Source: Metabacillus flavus (lineage in GTDB: Bacteria > Bacillota > Bacilli > Bacillales > Bacillaceae). From it: a stretch of DNA of 64,000 nt. Below the pieces are notes generated by a model. The model saw only the letters and a program-made list of their open reading frames with translations. It had not been told where the DNA came from and ran no database searches. The translations under genes and the position numbers were made by a program. Location of the stretch: positions 1,488,001-1,552,000 of the forward strand of contig NZ_JAGVRK010000001.1 in NCBI RefSeq assembly GCF_018283675.1, in the 5' to 3' direction. Below are positions 51,501 through 60,806 of the stretch, piece by piece (the stretch's first letter is position 1; each line of letters starts with the position of its first letter).

Positions 51501-52253
51501 GTGAAAATTGACTTCCATGTGCATGCAAAATTAGGAAAGAAAGTGCCTTTCTCATTAAAGGAATTTACAAAAATGGTGGAAGAAGCAAAATGGAACGGAC
51601 TTGATGCCATTGCATTGACTGAGCATTTTAATGCAATGGATTATGTGCAAATCTATCAAACACTGGACCGCCACTATCCGTATCAGAGTACCTATTATGA
51701 TGTGGCTGGAATTAAAGTATTCCCGGGAATGGAAGTAGACATTGCGGAAGGCGGGCATATTCTTTTAATTGGATCGAGATCAGACATCATCAGAATGACC
51801 AAACGGCTTGAACGGTATAAAAACAAGGATAACTATATGCCATTTGACCAGCTCATGTCATTTCACGGAATGGAAAACATGCTTAAAATTGGCGCGCATC
51901 CCTTTAGAGAAAAAAATCCGCTTACCGCTCTCTCCGAAAGTCAGCTTGCTAAATTGGATGCGTTTGAATGGAATGCAAAGGATGCAGCAAAACAGGGAAT
52001 AGGTTTAAGGCCAAAGCTTGAAAAAATGGCTGCCGTCCACGGAAAAACTTTGACAGCTGGAAGCGATACCCATCACTACAGCCAGATTGGCGCGGTTTAT
52101 AATCACTTTAATGAACCGTTTCAAACCGTGAAACAGCTGAAAGAGAAATTAGCGAATGCTGAGTTTGAGGTTCGAAAGTCTCCATTTCTTCCAGTGAAAA
52201 TCCAGGCGGCAAAGGTTTTGAAAAAAAAATACAAAGACGGCAGAAAAGGATGA
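51501..52253 (+). CDS. PHP-domain phosphoesterase
   Basis: 250 residues from a GTG at 51501 with AGAGAGG 7 bases upstream. The PHP metal motifs are visible: DFHVHAKLG at the N-terminus, LTEHFN, PGMEVDIAEGGHILLIG, GAHPFRE and GSDTHH at the C-terminal end. The fold is a distorted TIM barrel with two or three metals that hydrolyses phosphoesters. The substrate is unknown. A TAG-repeat (five copies) lies just upstream, near 51465. Confidence 0.87.
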   Translation: MKIDFHVHAKLGKKVPFSLKEFTKMVEEAKWNGLDAIALTEHFNAMDYVQIYQTLDRHYPYQSTYYDVAGIKVFPGMEVDIAEGGHILLIGSRSDIIRMTKRLERYKNKDNYMPFDQLMSFHGMENMLKIGAHPFREKNPLTALSESQLAKLDAFEWNAKDAAKQGIGLRPKLEKMAAVHGKTLTAGSDTHHYSQIGAVYNHFNEPFQTVKQLKEKLANAEFEVRKSPFLPVKIQAAKVLKKKYKDGRKG

Positions 52254-52317
52254 GAGTCTGTAATGCAAGAAGGCTCTCATCCGCACCTGCATAAAAATGA
52301 GAAAAGAGCTGATACAT

Positions 52318-53298
52318 ATGAGTGCAATCCCTTATCGAAAACTTGGCAATTCGAATCTATCCATTTCTCCGCTTGGTCTCGGATGCTGGCAGTTCAGCAA
52401 AGGAAGCGGTCTGGTAGGGAAATATTGGTCTGTTATGGACCAAAAGGATATTAACGAAATTATACGGGTGAGCCTGGCAGGAGGCATTAACTGGTTTGAC
52501 ACGGCTGAGGCATATGGAAAAGGAAAATCGGAAGAAGCATTGGCAGAAGCTTTGATTGAGCTTGGGGATCAAGCCGAAGGAGCCTTAATTGCGACTAAAT
52601 GGTGGCCGTTATTTCGGACAGCTTCTTCACTAACCGGTACAATCGACCAGCGCTTGAAGCATTTGAAGGGCAGAGCAATCGATCTTTACCAGATCCATCA
52701 GCCATTTTCCTTTTCCGGCATTACCGAACAAATGATTAAAATGGCCAAGCTTCTTGATGATGGGAAAATCAAAACAGCTGGTGTCAGCAATTTCAATGCT
52801 GCACAAATGTCTAAAGCAGCAGGTGTGATGCATGACCAAGGCCATTTCATTGTCTCCAATCAGGTTAAATACAGCCTGCTCGACCGCAGGATAGAGCGGA
52901 ACGGTGTTATGGATGCGGCAAAAAATCTGGGGATTACAATTATTGCCTACTCTCCGCTGGAACAGGGCATTTTAAGCGGAAAGTTTCATAAAAATCCGGA
53001 GCTCCTGAAACAGCTTAAGGGACCAAGAAAACATTTATCGGGATTTAAGAAAAACGGATTAATGCGTACGAAGCCGCTGATTGACCTGCTCGAAAAATAT
53101 GCAATGGAATATGAGGTAAAACCAAGTCAAATCGCTTTGAACTGGCTTATCCGCTTTCATGGGGAAACGGTTGCGGCCATTCCAGGTGCATCAAAAGTAA
53201 GACATGCAGAAGAAAATATTGGTGCGATGAAATTTGCGTTAACCCAAAACCATATGGATGAGCTGGACCGTGTTTCAAAGGAAGTAGCGGGATATTAA
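52318..53298 (+). CDS. Aldo/keto reductase
   Basis: 326 residues from the ATG at 52318, with a weak AAAGAG site; an in-frame ATG at 52297 has none. The AKR barrel motifs are clear: IPYRKLGNSNLSISPLGLGCWQ, NWFDTAEAYGKGKSEE (catalytic Asp and Tyr), DLYQIHQP and the NADPH-binding AAIPGASKVRHAEENIGA. The closest group is AKR11/12-like oxidoreductases such as B. subtilis IolS and YhdN. The substrate is unknown. Confidence 0.9.
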   Translation: MSAIPYRKLGNSNLSISPLGLGCWQFSKGSGLVGKYWSVMDQKDINEIIRVSLAGGINWFDTAEAYGKGKSEEALAEALIELGDQAEGALIATKWWPLFRTASSLTGTIDQRLKHLKGRAIDLYQIHQPFSFSGITEQMIKMAKLLDDGKIKTAGVSNFNAAQMSKAAGVMHDQGHFIVSNQVKYSLLDRRIERNGVMDAAKNLGITIIAYSPLEQGILSGKFHKNPELLKQLKGPRKHLSGFKKNGLMRTKPLIDLLEKYAMEYEVKPSQIALNWLIRFHGETVAAIPGASKVRHAEENIGAMKFALTQNHMDELDRVSKEVAGY

Positions 53299-53324
53299 AA
53301 AGGCCTGTCTGAAAAGGCGCATTA

Positions 53325-53367
53325 ACTTAAACAGGGAGACGCATTCTAAGCGTCTCCCTGTTTAAGT
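53325..53367 (+). repeat. Perfect 18-bp inverted repeat
   Basis: ACTTAAACAGGGAGACGC (53325-53342) and its exact complement (53350-53367) are separated by ATTCTAA. It can act as the terminator of the aldo/keto reductase gene, but the stem is longer than usual and no T-run follows. Confidence 0.8.
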
Positions 53368-53381
53368 TTGAAGTCTGAGTC

Positions 53382-53508
53382 AGGCTGATTGAAGCGGAAG
53401 GACGACACTCCAGCGGGAGCAGCGGGACAGGTGAGACCCCGCAGGCTCTTGCGCAGGAGGCTCACCGCCCGCCCCCGGATGAGGGAGTCCTGTAGCGGAA
53501 ATCAGCCT
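53382..53508. repeat. GC-rich palindromic intergenic repeat, full copy
   Basis: Ends AGGCTGATT (53382-53390) and AATCAGCCT (53500-53508) are exact complements. Inside, GGTGAG pairs with CTCACC, ACTCC with GGAGT and GCGGG with CCCGC, so the 127 bases fold into a long branched hairpin. The core GCGGGAGCAGCGG recurs in the worn copy at 6888-6975. Such elements are common between genes in bacilli. No coding is seen. Confidence 0.75.
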
Positions 53509-53585
53509 AAGCAAATCTAGATTATATAGCAAGTGGGACTCTACGATATTCTATGGGCAGCCCCTTTTATATGATCGCTAAAGAA

Positions 53586-54818
53586 TTAAAACGCCCAATC
53601 GCCGTTTCTGAATACGGGCTCCCGAGTACCATCTTCTAATATTCCATCAATATCCATATCCTGTGAGCCAATCATGAAATCAACATGCGTCATGCTGCTG
53701 TTGACTCCATGCTTAGCAAGCTCTTCGCGGTCCATTTTCTTTCCGCCTTCAATATTAAAGGCATAGCCGCTGCCGATTGCCAAATGGTTCGATGCATTTT
53801 CGTCAAACAATGTATTGTAAAATAAAACGCCGGACTTGGAGATAGGTGAATCGTAAGGCACAAGAGCCACTTCTCCAAGGTACTGGGACCCTTCATCCGT
53901 TTCAATCAGAGTTTGCAGGATTTCTTCGCCGGCTTTTGCTTCAGCTTTCGTGATCTTACCGTTTTTAAAGGTAATCTGAAATTCATTAATCAGATTTCCG
54001 CCATAGCTTAAAGGCTTGGTGCTTGAAACTACGCCATTTACTCCGGTTTTAAGGGGTACTGTGAAAACTTCTTCAGTTGGCATATTTGCCATAAAAGGAG
54101 TGCCTTGCTCATTTTCACTTCCTGCTCCGACCCATTGGTGTTTTTCGTGCAGTTCAATCGTTAAATCAGTCCCTTTTGCTGTATAGTGTAGGGCCTTATA
54201 CTTTTTGCCATTCAGATAATCAACTTTCTTATGTAAGGAAGCATTATGCTCTTTCCAGGCCTGAACCGGGTTCTCCTCATATACTCTTACTGATTTGAAG
54301 ATAGCATCCCAGAGCTTTTCAACCGCTTCATTTTCTTCAGAATCAGGAAACACCTTTAATGCCCAGTCTTTAGAAGGTGCTGCGATGACAGTCCAGCTCA
54401 TTTTATCAGATTGAACGTATTGGCGATAGCGATCAAGCGCTTTGCCGGCTGCTTTATTTGCAGCGGCTATTCTTTTGGTATCTACCCCTTTAAGAAGATC
54501 TGGATTTGCTGATACGATGCTCATAAATGCAGCATTGTTTTCAGCGAGCTCTTCGCGTTCCTTTGCCCTGTGCATAGGATATTCATTAAATACTTCGTCT
54601 GGAGCCATATCATATTTGAGTCTTGCAACCGTATCATCCATCCAGTCAACGATGACATTTTTTGCTCCGGCTTCGTATGCTTTTTTTACAACTAAGCGAG
54701 TAAACTCGGCTGTGTCGATGGCTGCATATACGGCAAGTGTTTGCCCTTTTTGAATATTGACGCCGACTTTAACGGCTAAATCTGCATACTTCTCTAAGTT
54801 CTGCTGAAAGTTAGACAT
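53586..54818 (-). CDS. ampS: Aminopeptidase AmpS (M29 family)
   Basis: 410 residues, equal in length to B. subtilis AmpS, with AAGGGGG upstream of the ATG. M29 signatures include GVNIQKGQTLAVYAAIDTAEF at the start, metal ligands Glu and His in the C-terminal half (NEQGTPFMANMPTEEVFT, ASNHLAIGSGY, GVNSSMTHVDFMIGS). It removes N-terminal amino acids from peptides with a two-metal centre in the cytoplasm. It stands alone and is divergent from the dehydrogenase gene. Confidence 0.94.
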   Translation of the reverse strand: MSNFQQNLEKYADLAVKVGVNIQKGQTLAVYAAIDTAEFTRLVVKKAYEAGAKNVIVDWMDDTVARLKYDMAPDEVFNEYPMHRAKEREELAENNAAFMSIVSANPDLLKGVDTKRIAAANKAAGKALDRYRQYVQSDKMSWTVIAAPSKDWALKVFPDSEENEAVEKLWDAIFKSVRVYEENPVQAWKEHNASLHKKVDYLNGKKYKALHYTAKGTDLTIELHEKHQWVGAGSENEQGTPFMANMPTEEVFTVPLKTGVNGVVSSTKPLSYGGNLINEFQITFKNGKITKAEAKAGEEILQTLIETDEGSQYLGEVALVPYDSPISKSGVLFYNTLFDENASNHLAIGSGYAFNIEGGKKMDREELAKHGVNSSMTHVDFMIGSQDMDIDGILEDGTREPVFRNGDWAF

Positions 54819-54975
54819 AGAAATGCCCCCTTATATTCTTATTCTCCATTATTTTAGCAGACTTATGCGAATCTTCAAACGAAATAGTCATAGAGCGTTA
54901 AACCAATCGGATTACTTTAAGAATAGAGCTCTCAAGAGTTACAATAGAAAAAGACTAGTAGCAGAGGTGACGAAG

Positions 54976-56145
54976 GTGAGATTTCTTGAAACGCAATTTA
55001 TCCGGAATGAAGCTGAGAAGCAGCTTTTCATAAAAGCAAAAAACCTGTCGGAAAAATTCTTTGAACGTGCTGAAAAGCATGACCGCGAAGCTACCTTCCC
55101 ATTTGACAACTTTGCTGATTTGAAAGAAGAGGGCTTTTTGTCATTGACTATACCAAAGTCACATGGAGGTCAGGGAATATCGCTGTATACGTTCCTGCTT
55201 TTGCAGGAAAAGCTTGCTGAAGGAGATGCAGCAACGGCTTTGTCAGCAGGCTGGCATCTTGGACTCTTCCTCAGCCTCAGAGAAACAGGTAAATGGGATC
55301 CTGAACTATTTAAAAAAATAACCCGTGAAGTCATTGAGTCCGGTAAGCTTGTGAACAGTGCGGCAAGTGAGTCTAAGACCGGCAGTCCAGCACGCGGCGG
55401 CAAGCCTGAAACTGCTGCCGTAAAAAAAGGGGAGAAGTGGCTGATCAGCGGCAGAAAAATTTTCGCCTCGCTTGCCCCTATTTTGGACTATTTCATTGTG
55501 ACAGCTACAATTGAAGAAACAGGAGATATCGGTGAATTTCTAGTCCCGAGGGAAGCGGCAGGCGTTCGTATTGAAGAAACATGGGACACAATGGGAATGA
55601 GGGGCACGCGAAGCGATGATTTGATTCTTGATGGAGTTTTGCTGGATGCTTCTGCATTAATTGCAAATCGAAGCAAGCCTGCTAAACCGATGGCCCAAGG
55701 GTGGCTGCTGCATATTCCTGCATGCTACTTGGGCATCGCTATTGCAGCCCGCAATGAGGCTGTCCGTTTTGCCCGGAATTATCATCCGAACAGCCTCCCC
55801 CATCCGATTATGGATGTGCCGGAGGTCAGAAGAAAAGTGGCGGAAATGGATATTAAACTGCTGACCGCGAGGCAGCTGATGTACGCGACAGCTGAAAAGT
55901 GGGATACCAAACCCGATGAGCGTTCAGAGCTCCAAACCGAGCTAGCCGCAGCCAAATATACTGCGACTAATATCGCCATCGAAGTCGTGGACCTTGCCAT
56001 GAGAATAGAAGGAGGCCAAAGTCTTTTCAGGAACAAACCGCTCGAACGATTTTATCGGGATGTCAGGGCAGGGCTTCATAATCCTCCTTCAGACGATATC
56101 ACGGTTAAGATTATGGCGGACAGAGCCTTTTCTGAAGAAGAATAA
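54976..56145 (+). CDS. Acyl-CoA dehydrogenase family protein
   Basis: 389 residues from a GTG at 54976 with AGAGGTGA upstream; a longer frame back to 54823 looks non-coding because it covers the promoter of ampS. The N-terminal helices and FAD segment match the family: SLTIPKSHGGQGISLYTFLL, SAASESKTGSPARGG, TWDTMGMRGTRSDDLILDGV and ARNEAVRFARNYH. The catalytic Glu position near the C-terminus is not certain. B. subtilis YdbM is a similar protein. The substrate is unknown. Confidence 0.87.
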   Translation: MRFLETQFIRNEAEKQLFIKAKNLSEKFFERAEKHDREATFPFDNFADLKEEGFLSLTIPKSHGGQGISLYTFLLLQEKLAEGDAATALSAGWHLGLFLSLRETGKWDPELFKKITREVIESGKLVNSAASESKTGSPARGGKPETAAVKKGEKWLISGRKIFASLAPILDYFIVTATIEETGDIGEFLVPREAAGVRIEETWDTMGMRGTRSDDLILDGVLLDASALIANRSKPAKPMAQGWLLHIPACYLGIAIAARNEAVRFARNYHPNSLPHPIMDVPEVRRKVAEMDIKLLTARQLMYATAEKWDTKPDERSELQTELAAAKYTATNIAIEVVDLAMRIEGGQSLFRNKPLERFYRDVRAGLHNPPSDDITVKIMADRAFSEEE

Positions 56146-56214
56146 GGTTTCGAATGAGCGGAAATTAGTGTAACGTAAAGATAGATGCTTAAAGAGTTTC
56201 TGGAGGTTGTGCAG

Positions 56215-57777
56215 ATGAAAGAATATATGATGGGTGTAGATATTGGAACGACAAGTACAAAGGCTGTTCTTTTTGACCGGAACTGTGCTGTAATCTCAAA
56301 GCATAATTCAGGATACCCGCTTTACACGGAAGCTCCGGGTGAAGCAGAGCAGAGTCCGGAAGAGATTTTCTCAGCCGTCGTGAGTGCAATCCGGGAAACC
56401 ATCAAGGAAGCGGGAGTTTCAAGAGAGGAAATCGGCTTTGTCAGCTTCAGCTCGGCCATGCACAGTCTGATTGCCGTGGATGCAAGCGGAAAACCGCTGA
56501 CACGGAGTATTACATGGGCAGATCAGCGCAGCGAGGCATGGACCAAAAAGCTAAAGAAAGAATGGGGCGGACATGAAATTTATCTCCGTACGGGTACCCC
56601 CATTCATCCGATGTCCCCGCTATCCAAAATTATTTGGCTGCGGGAAGACCATCCAGAAATTTTCAGTAAAACAGCTAAATTCATTTCCATCAAAGAATAC
56701 GTTTTTTTCCGCCTTTTCGGTGAATACATAATCGATCATTCAATCGCTTCTGCTACAGGCCTGTTTAACCTTGAAAAGAAGGACTGGGATAGCGGGGCGA
56801 TGGAAATCGCCGGAATCACAGAGGATCAGCTCTCAAAACTCGTTCCAACCACCTTTCAGATACGGGGACTTCGTTCTGAAACAGCTGCTGAAATGGGGCT
56901 GCCTGCAGCTATTCCATTCATTGCAGGCGCAAGTGACGGCGTACTGTCCAACTTAGGTGTTAATGCCATCGATCCTGGTGTCGTTGCTCTCACAATCGGT
57001 ACAAGCGGGGCAATCCGGGCTGTGACAGACCGTCCGGTTACGGATCCAAAGGGGCGGATCTTTTGCTATGCGCTGACAGAAGAGCGCTGGGTCATTGGCG
57101 GTCCTGTGAACAATGGAGGAATGATTTTCCAATGGATGAAAGATGAACTTTGCCAATCTGAAGCAGAAACTGCAGAAAGACTGGGGCAGGACCCGTATAC
57201 GTATTTGACAGATATCGCAGCAAAAATCAGGCCGGGAGCAGAAGGACTGATTTTCCATCCGTATTTGGCAGGGGAACGGGCGCCGATTTGGAATGCTCAT
57301 GCAAGAGGAGCTTTTTTCGGCCTTGGGCTTCACCATAAAAAAGAACACATGATCAGGGCTGTTCTTGAAGGAATCAATTACAACCTTTATACGGTCCTGC
57401 TTGCACTGAAAGAACTGATTGGTATACCGGAAAAAATTCACGCAACAGGAGGCTTCGCTCAATCTGAATTTTGGCGCCAAATGCTCGCTGATGTGCTGGA
57501 TCAGGAGGTTCTCATTCCAGAGAGTTATGAAAGCTCTTGCCTTGGCGCAGTCATTCTCGGCATGTATGGTCTTGGGGAAATTGACAGTTTAACGGATGCA
57601 AAACGGTTCGTCAGCTCCAACATCCGACTGCTTCCAAATAAGGAAACATCGGAAGTGTACCAGGAAATCATCCCGATCTACATTCGTTTAGCCCGCTTGT
57701 ACGAAACAGAATTTGAAGAAATTTCGGCCTTCCAAACGAAATATGGAAAGAAGGAATTGCCGGAAAGCGCGAAGTAA
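56215..57777 (+). CDS. Gluconokinase (FGGY family)
   Basis: 520 residues from the ATG at 56215 with GGAGG 7 bases upstream. The two actin-like FGGY domains are complete: VDIGTTSTKAVLFD, SSAMHSLIAVD, TWADQRSEAW, GASDGVLSNLGV, LTIGTSGAIR and ATGGFAQSEFWRQMLADV. Sequence style and length match GntK, which phosphorylates gluconate with ATP for the pentose phosphate pathway. The usual gntR, gntP and gnd neighbours are absent, so other FGGY sugars cannot be excluded. Confidence 0.87.
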   Translation: MKEYMMGVDIGTTSTKAVLFDRNCAVISKHNSGYPLYTEAPGEAEQSPEEIFSAVVSAIRETIKEAGVSREEIGFVSFSSAMHSLIAVDASGKPLTRSITWADQRSEAWTKKLKKEWGGHEIYLRTGTPIHPMSPLSKIIWLREDHPEIFSKTAKFISIKEYVFFRLFGEYIIDHSIASATGLFNLEKKDWDSGAMEIAGITEDQLSKLVPTTFQIRGLRSETAAEMGLPAAIPFIAGASDGVLSNLGVNAIDPGVVALTIGTSGAIRAVTDRPVTDPKGRIFCYALTEERWVIGGPVNNGGMIFQWMKDELCQSEAETAERLGQDPYTYLTDIAAKIRPGAEGLIFHPYLAGERAPIWNAHARGAFFGLGLHHKKEHMIRAVLEGINYNLYTVLLALKELIGIPEKIHATGGFAQSEFWRQMLADVLDQEVLIPESYESSCLGAVILGMYGLGEIDSLTDAKRFVSSNIRLLPNKETSEVYQEIIPIYIRLARLYETEFEEISAFQTKYGKKELPESAK

Positions 57778-57779
57778 GG

Positions 57780-57817
57780 AAAGCCGGTCTGCAGGTGAAA
57801 ATGCAGGCCGGCTTTTT
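57780..57817 (+). terminator. Terminator of gluconokinase gene
   Basis: AAAGCCGG-CTGCA and TGCAG-CCGGCTTT pair around a short loop, followed by T5. Confidence 0.9.
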
Positions 57818-57882
57818 CATTTGTTGAATTTTATCTATATAACGCCAATGCATGAATAGCGAGTTGATTTTAAAAGCCGCCG

Positions 57883-58425
57883 TTATTTAATTAATCTGCT
57901 TTCACCGCTGATGGAACGAACTTCTTCCCACTCGTGCCTTAATATCGCCATTTCATATATACTCCAGAATGTATCTTTCATTTTGCGGGAGTCTTTGAAA
58001 TGGCCTTCAATTGAAAAACCTGCTTTTTTATAGCAAGCAATTGCTTCATTGTTAAAATCAAATACGCCAAGAGTAACCCGGTGAACATTCAACTCAAGAA
58101 AAGCAAAATTCAGCGCTTGCTGAACAAGAGCAAAACCATAGCCTTTTCCTCTCAAGTCCGGATTAATCAGGACGCGGCTGATGCGGCAGGATTCATTTTT
58201 CAAATCGATCTTTGATAGACAGATATGACCAGCTGCAGCACCTGACTTTTCCTCTACGGCTTTAAACACCCTCTGATCAGTTCCATGCACATATCCTTCA
58301 ATCTGTTCAAACGTGAGGGGAAATAAAAATTCCGGCCCGCCCCACTGCATCAGGAATTCTGCAGATGGAATCCATTCAATCAGTTCAGCGGCATCCCCCA
58401 TAGTAAACGGTTCTAAACGAATCAT
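57883..58425 (-). CDS. GNAT acetyltransferase
   Basis: 180 residues from the ATG at 58425 with a perfect AGGAGG 6-7 bases upstream. The acetyl-CoA site reads LINPDLRGKGYGFALVQQAL, with NVHRVTLGVFDFNNEAIACYKKAGF after it, typical of RimJ/RimL-like N-acetyltransferases. The substrate is unknown. It is divergent from another GNAT gene, with 114 bases between starts. Confidence 0.9.
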   Translation of the reverse strand: MIRLEPFTMGDAAELIEWIPSAEFLMQWGGPEFLFPLTFEQIEGYVHGTDQRVFKAVEEKSGAAAGHICLSKIDLKNESCRISRVLINPDLRGKGYGFALVQQALNFAFLELNVHRVTLGVFDFNNEAIACYKKAGFSIEGHFKDSRKMKDTFWSIYEMAILRHEWEEVRSISGESRLIK

Positions 58426-58539
58426 ATAGAATCCTCCTTTCACAATAAGGAAGTTATTCGTCTTTTTAAGCAGATTTCCTTTATTTTTGAAGGAAATCCA
58501 ATATTCGTATAGAATCAATAAGGAATCGAGGTGACCATG

Positions 58540-59409
58540 ATGATTGATATTCAAGCATACTATGATATTGATTTTTTCAAAAAAGCAGCATTACCCTTCC
58601 TGGAAACACAGGAGATTGAAAACAACGTTGCTCTGGGCATCCTGCTGGACAAACAATCCTCCAGCCTGCAGCCAATTCATATGAGCATGATCCGCAAAGA
58701 CGGGGAACCAATTGTGGTCCTTCTTCAAACTCATCCAAAACAAGTGCTCGTCGCGGCAAAATCGAATTTAGAGGAAGAAGACATTTTGCTTGCCGGGAAG
58801 AGAATTGCCCAGGTATACCGATCTGTTCCAGGGCTCCTTGGAGAAAAACGGATAACCGAAATTCTGGCTAAAAGAATTGCCGGCCTAACCGGAAAATCAG
58901 CCCGGCTTTTCATGAATCAGCGTTTACATAAGCTTGACCGTGTTGAAAAACCGGCCGCGGCAAGCACCGGTAGGATGATGCTTCTGACCGCCGAACACCG
59001 CCCGTTAATCAGCCAGTGGGTTTTTGACTTTTGTGAAGAAGTAGGGGAGCATGCTTCCATGTTTGAAGCCGATGAAAAAGCAGACGAATTGATCCGAAAG
59101 AAAAGTTTATACGGCTGGGTTACGGAAGGCAGCATTGTATCGATGGCTAATTGGTCCCGCCCGACGAAAACAAATGTAAACATTAACTATGTATACACAC
59201 CTCCCGTCCATCGGAAGAAGGGGTATGCAACAGACTGTGTGACGGTCCTTACCGAACAAATGCTCAATAGCGGATATGAGACAACCAGTCTTTTTACGGA
59301 TTTAACGAATTCAACATCCAACAAGATCTACAGGGAAATTGGCTATAAGCCGGTTCAGGATGTAGTGAAAATCTTATTTGAGCAAAGACCGAAAAAACCA
59401 GCAGAGTGA
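58540..59409 (+). CDS. Two-domain GNAT acetyltransferase
   Basis: 289 residues from the ATG at 58540 with GAGGTGA 5 bases upstream. The N-terminal half is a diverged domain with no obvious acetyl-CoA loop. The C-terminal half carries VYTPPVHRKKGYATDCVTVLTEQML and TNSTSNKIYREIGYKPVQD, the GNAT motif A and B regions. Similar Bacillus proteins exist without a known substrate. A terminator overlaps its end. Confidence 0.88.
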   Translation: MIDIQAYYDIDFFKKAALPFLETQEIENNVALGILLDKQSSSLQPIHMSMIRKDGEPIVVLLQTHPKQVLVAAKSNLEEEDILLAGKRIAQVYRSVPGLLGEKRITEILAKRIAGLTGKSARLFMNQRLHKLDRVEKPAAASTGRMMLLTAEHRPLISQWVFDFCEEVGEHASMFEADEKADELIRKKSLYGWVTEGSIVSMANWSRPTKTNVNINYVYTPPVHRKKGYATDCVTVLTEQMLNSGYETTSLFTDLTNSTSNKIYREIGYKPVQDVVKILFEQRPKKPAE

Positions 59410-59426
59410 GCTCTGCTGGTTTTTTG
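59399..59426. terminator. Bidirectional terminator
   Basis: CCAGCAGAG, TGAG and CTCTGCTGG form a 9-bp stem followed by T6. Confidence 0.9.
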
Positions 59427-59443
59427 CAAATTCATATATTGTG

Positions 59444-59995
59444 CTAGCTGGAATACTCTGATTCCTTTCCTTTTCTTGGCCGCAGCGTATAACTGAAGCT
59501 GTAAACAAAATCTGCTGCTAAAATTAGAGACCAGTAGCGAATGGCGTTTAAAAGTTCAGCCGTTCTGGAACCATCCCCAATCATTTCAATCATTCCAATC
59601 AGCAGACAGCAGCCAATCGTCCATGCTAACAGGTGACGGTACCACCCTTTGCGTTCATTTTTAGCATGCTCTTTGCCAAGCTTCGCAGGTTTCACCGGTG
59701 TCGGACCGCCGGCATAACGGTGAGCGAAGCGGACGTCCGCCCATTGAATCATTTTATGTCCGAAAGCAATTGTAGAGCCAATATAAATGGCTGCAATTGC
59801 GTGTACAAATTCAGCTTCTTTGCCAGAGCTTAAATCAATAACAGCCGCAGCAATTAAAATCAGATCGATGATAGGTGTACATAGGAGCAATACTGCGCCT
59901 GTTTTTTTCATTCGAAGCACGTACCGTGCACCCAATCCCGCAAGTACAAAAACCCAAAATCCAATTTCACAGCCTACAATCAGCCAGCCAATCAT
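59444..59995 (-). CDS. Integral membrane protein, probable TetR target
   Basis: 183 residues from an ATG with AAAAGGAGA upstream. Five hydrophobic segments are present, with the cytoplasmic loop FAHRYAGGPTPVKPAKLGKEHAKN between TM3 and TM4. I do not recognise the family. It is divergent from the TetR gene with a shared 85-base intergenic region containing a clear inverted repeat, so it is likely controlled by that repressor. It could be a small efflux or membrane-stress protein; this is inference. Confidence 0.75.
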   Translation of the reverse strand: MIGWLIVGCEIGFWVFVLAGLGARYVLRMKKTGAVLLLCTPIIDLILIAAAVIDLSSGKEAEFVHAIAAIYIGSTIAFGHKMIQWADVRFAHRYAGGPTPVKPAKLGKEHAKNERKGWYRHLLAWTIGCCLLIGMIEMIGDGSRTAELLNAIRYWSLILAADFVYSFSYTLRPRKGKESEYSS

Positions 59996-60016
59996 GAACC
60001 ATTCTCCTTTTTAGTA

Positions 60017-60047
60017 CAACTGTGTTAAAAACAAATTAACACAATTG
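60017..60047. promoter_or_regulatory. Inverted repeat, probable TetR operator
   Basis: CAACTGTGTTAA (60017-60028) and TTAACACAATTG (60036-60047) are complementary at 11 of 12 positions with a 7-base centre. It lies between the divergent membrane-protein and TetR genes. Confidence 0.8.
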
Positions 60048-60080
60048 TATTAAAAAAGCAATATGTGATAGACTTGAACT

Positions 60081-60674
60081 ATGCCTAAATTTGTAGATCA
60101 TGAAAAACAAAAAGAAAAAATAGCCGAAGCAGTATGGAGAATTGTTGCAAGAGATGGAATGGAGCAGGTTTCAGTCCGGAATGTGGCAGAAGAAGCCGGT
60201 TTTTCACCAGGGTCGATGCGGCATTATTTTTCCACTCAATCAGAATTGATCGTGTTTACGATGAAATTTATATCGGATAAAATCCGGAAAAGAGCAGAAG
60301 GAGCTGTATTCACAGGTGACCATATGGAAGATATGGCGATGCTGCTGGAAGAAGCCCTTCCGCTGAACGATGAAAGAAGAATGGAAACGGAGGTGTGGTT
60401 TGCGTTTATCGCAAAAGCTTTTACTGACCGGGAGCTGGCTCCGCTTAGCGCTGAATTATATGATGAATTAAAAAGAGGAGTTACAATGATCATTACAGGG
60501 CTAATTAATTTAGGAATGGCAAAAGAAAACCTGGATCCAGAAATAGAAATTGAGCGTCTATTTGCTTTAATTGACGGATTAGCCATTCATGGTGTTATCA
60601 GACCGTATGAGAGCAGTCCTGAAAAAATGAGCAGAGTCGTGCGCCATCATCTGCAATCTCTCTGTAAATGTTGA
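60081..60674 (+). CDS. TetR/AcrR family regulator (BetI/PksA-like)
   Basis: 197 residues. The N-terminal helix-turn-helix reads VSVRNVAEEAGFSPGSMRHYFSTQSEL, and the C-terminal ligand domain resembles the BetI/PksA type (EVWFAFIAKAFTD). The ATG at 60081 has no recognisable ribosome site, and a promoter TTGTAT (60045), 17 bases, ATAGAC (60068) would start the RNA at about the initiation codon, so the message may be leaderless. It likely represses itself and the divergent membrane protein. Confidence 0.9.
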   Translation: MPKFVDHEKQKEKIAEAVWRIVARDGMEQVSVRNVAEEAGFSPGSMRHYFSTQSELIVFTMKFISDKIRKRAEGAVFTGDHMEDMAMLLEEALPLNDERRMETEVWFAFIAKAFTDRELAPLSAELYDELKRGVTMIITGLINLGMAKENLDPEIEIERLFALIDGLAIHGVIRPYESSPEKMSRVVRHHLQSLCKC

Positions 60675-60806
60675 TTGACAGTTAACGCAAGATTTGAATA
60701 TACTAAATGTACTATTTGCAGAAGGGAATGAATTTGGGCCAATGAAGCTGTAATCTTATTTTCTGACGTTTCTTTAATAAAAAGGAACCAAAAGAGAGTA
60801 GGATTC

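Noticed and set aside
54823-54975. N-terminal extension of the acyl-CoA dehydrogenase
   Set aside because: It covers the promoter region of the divergent ampS gene and has no homology-like features; the GTG at 54976 has a good site.
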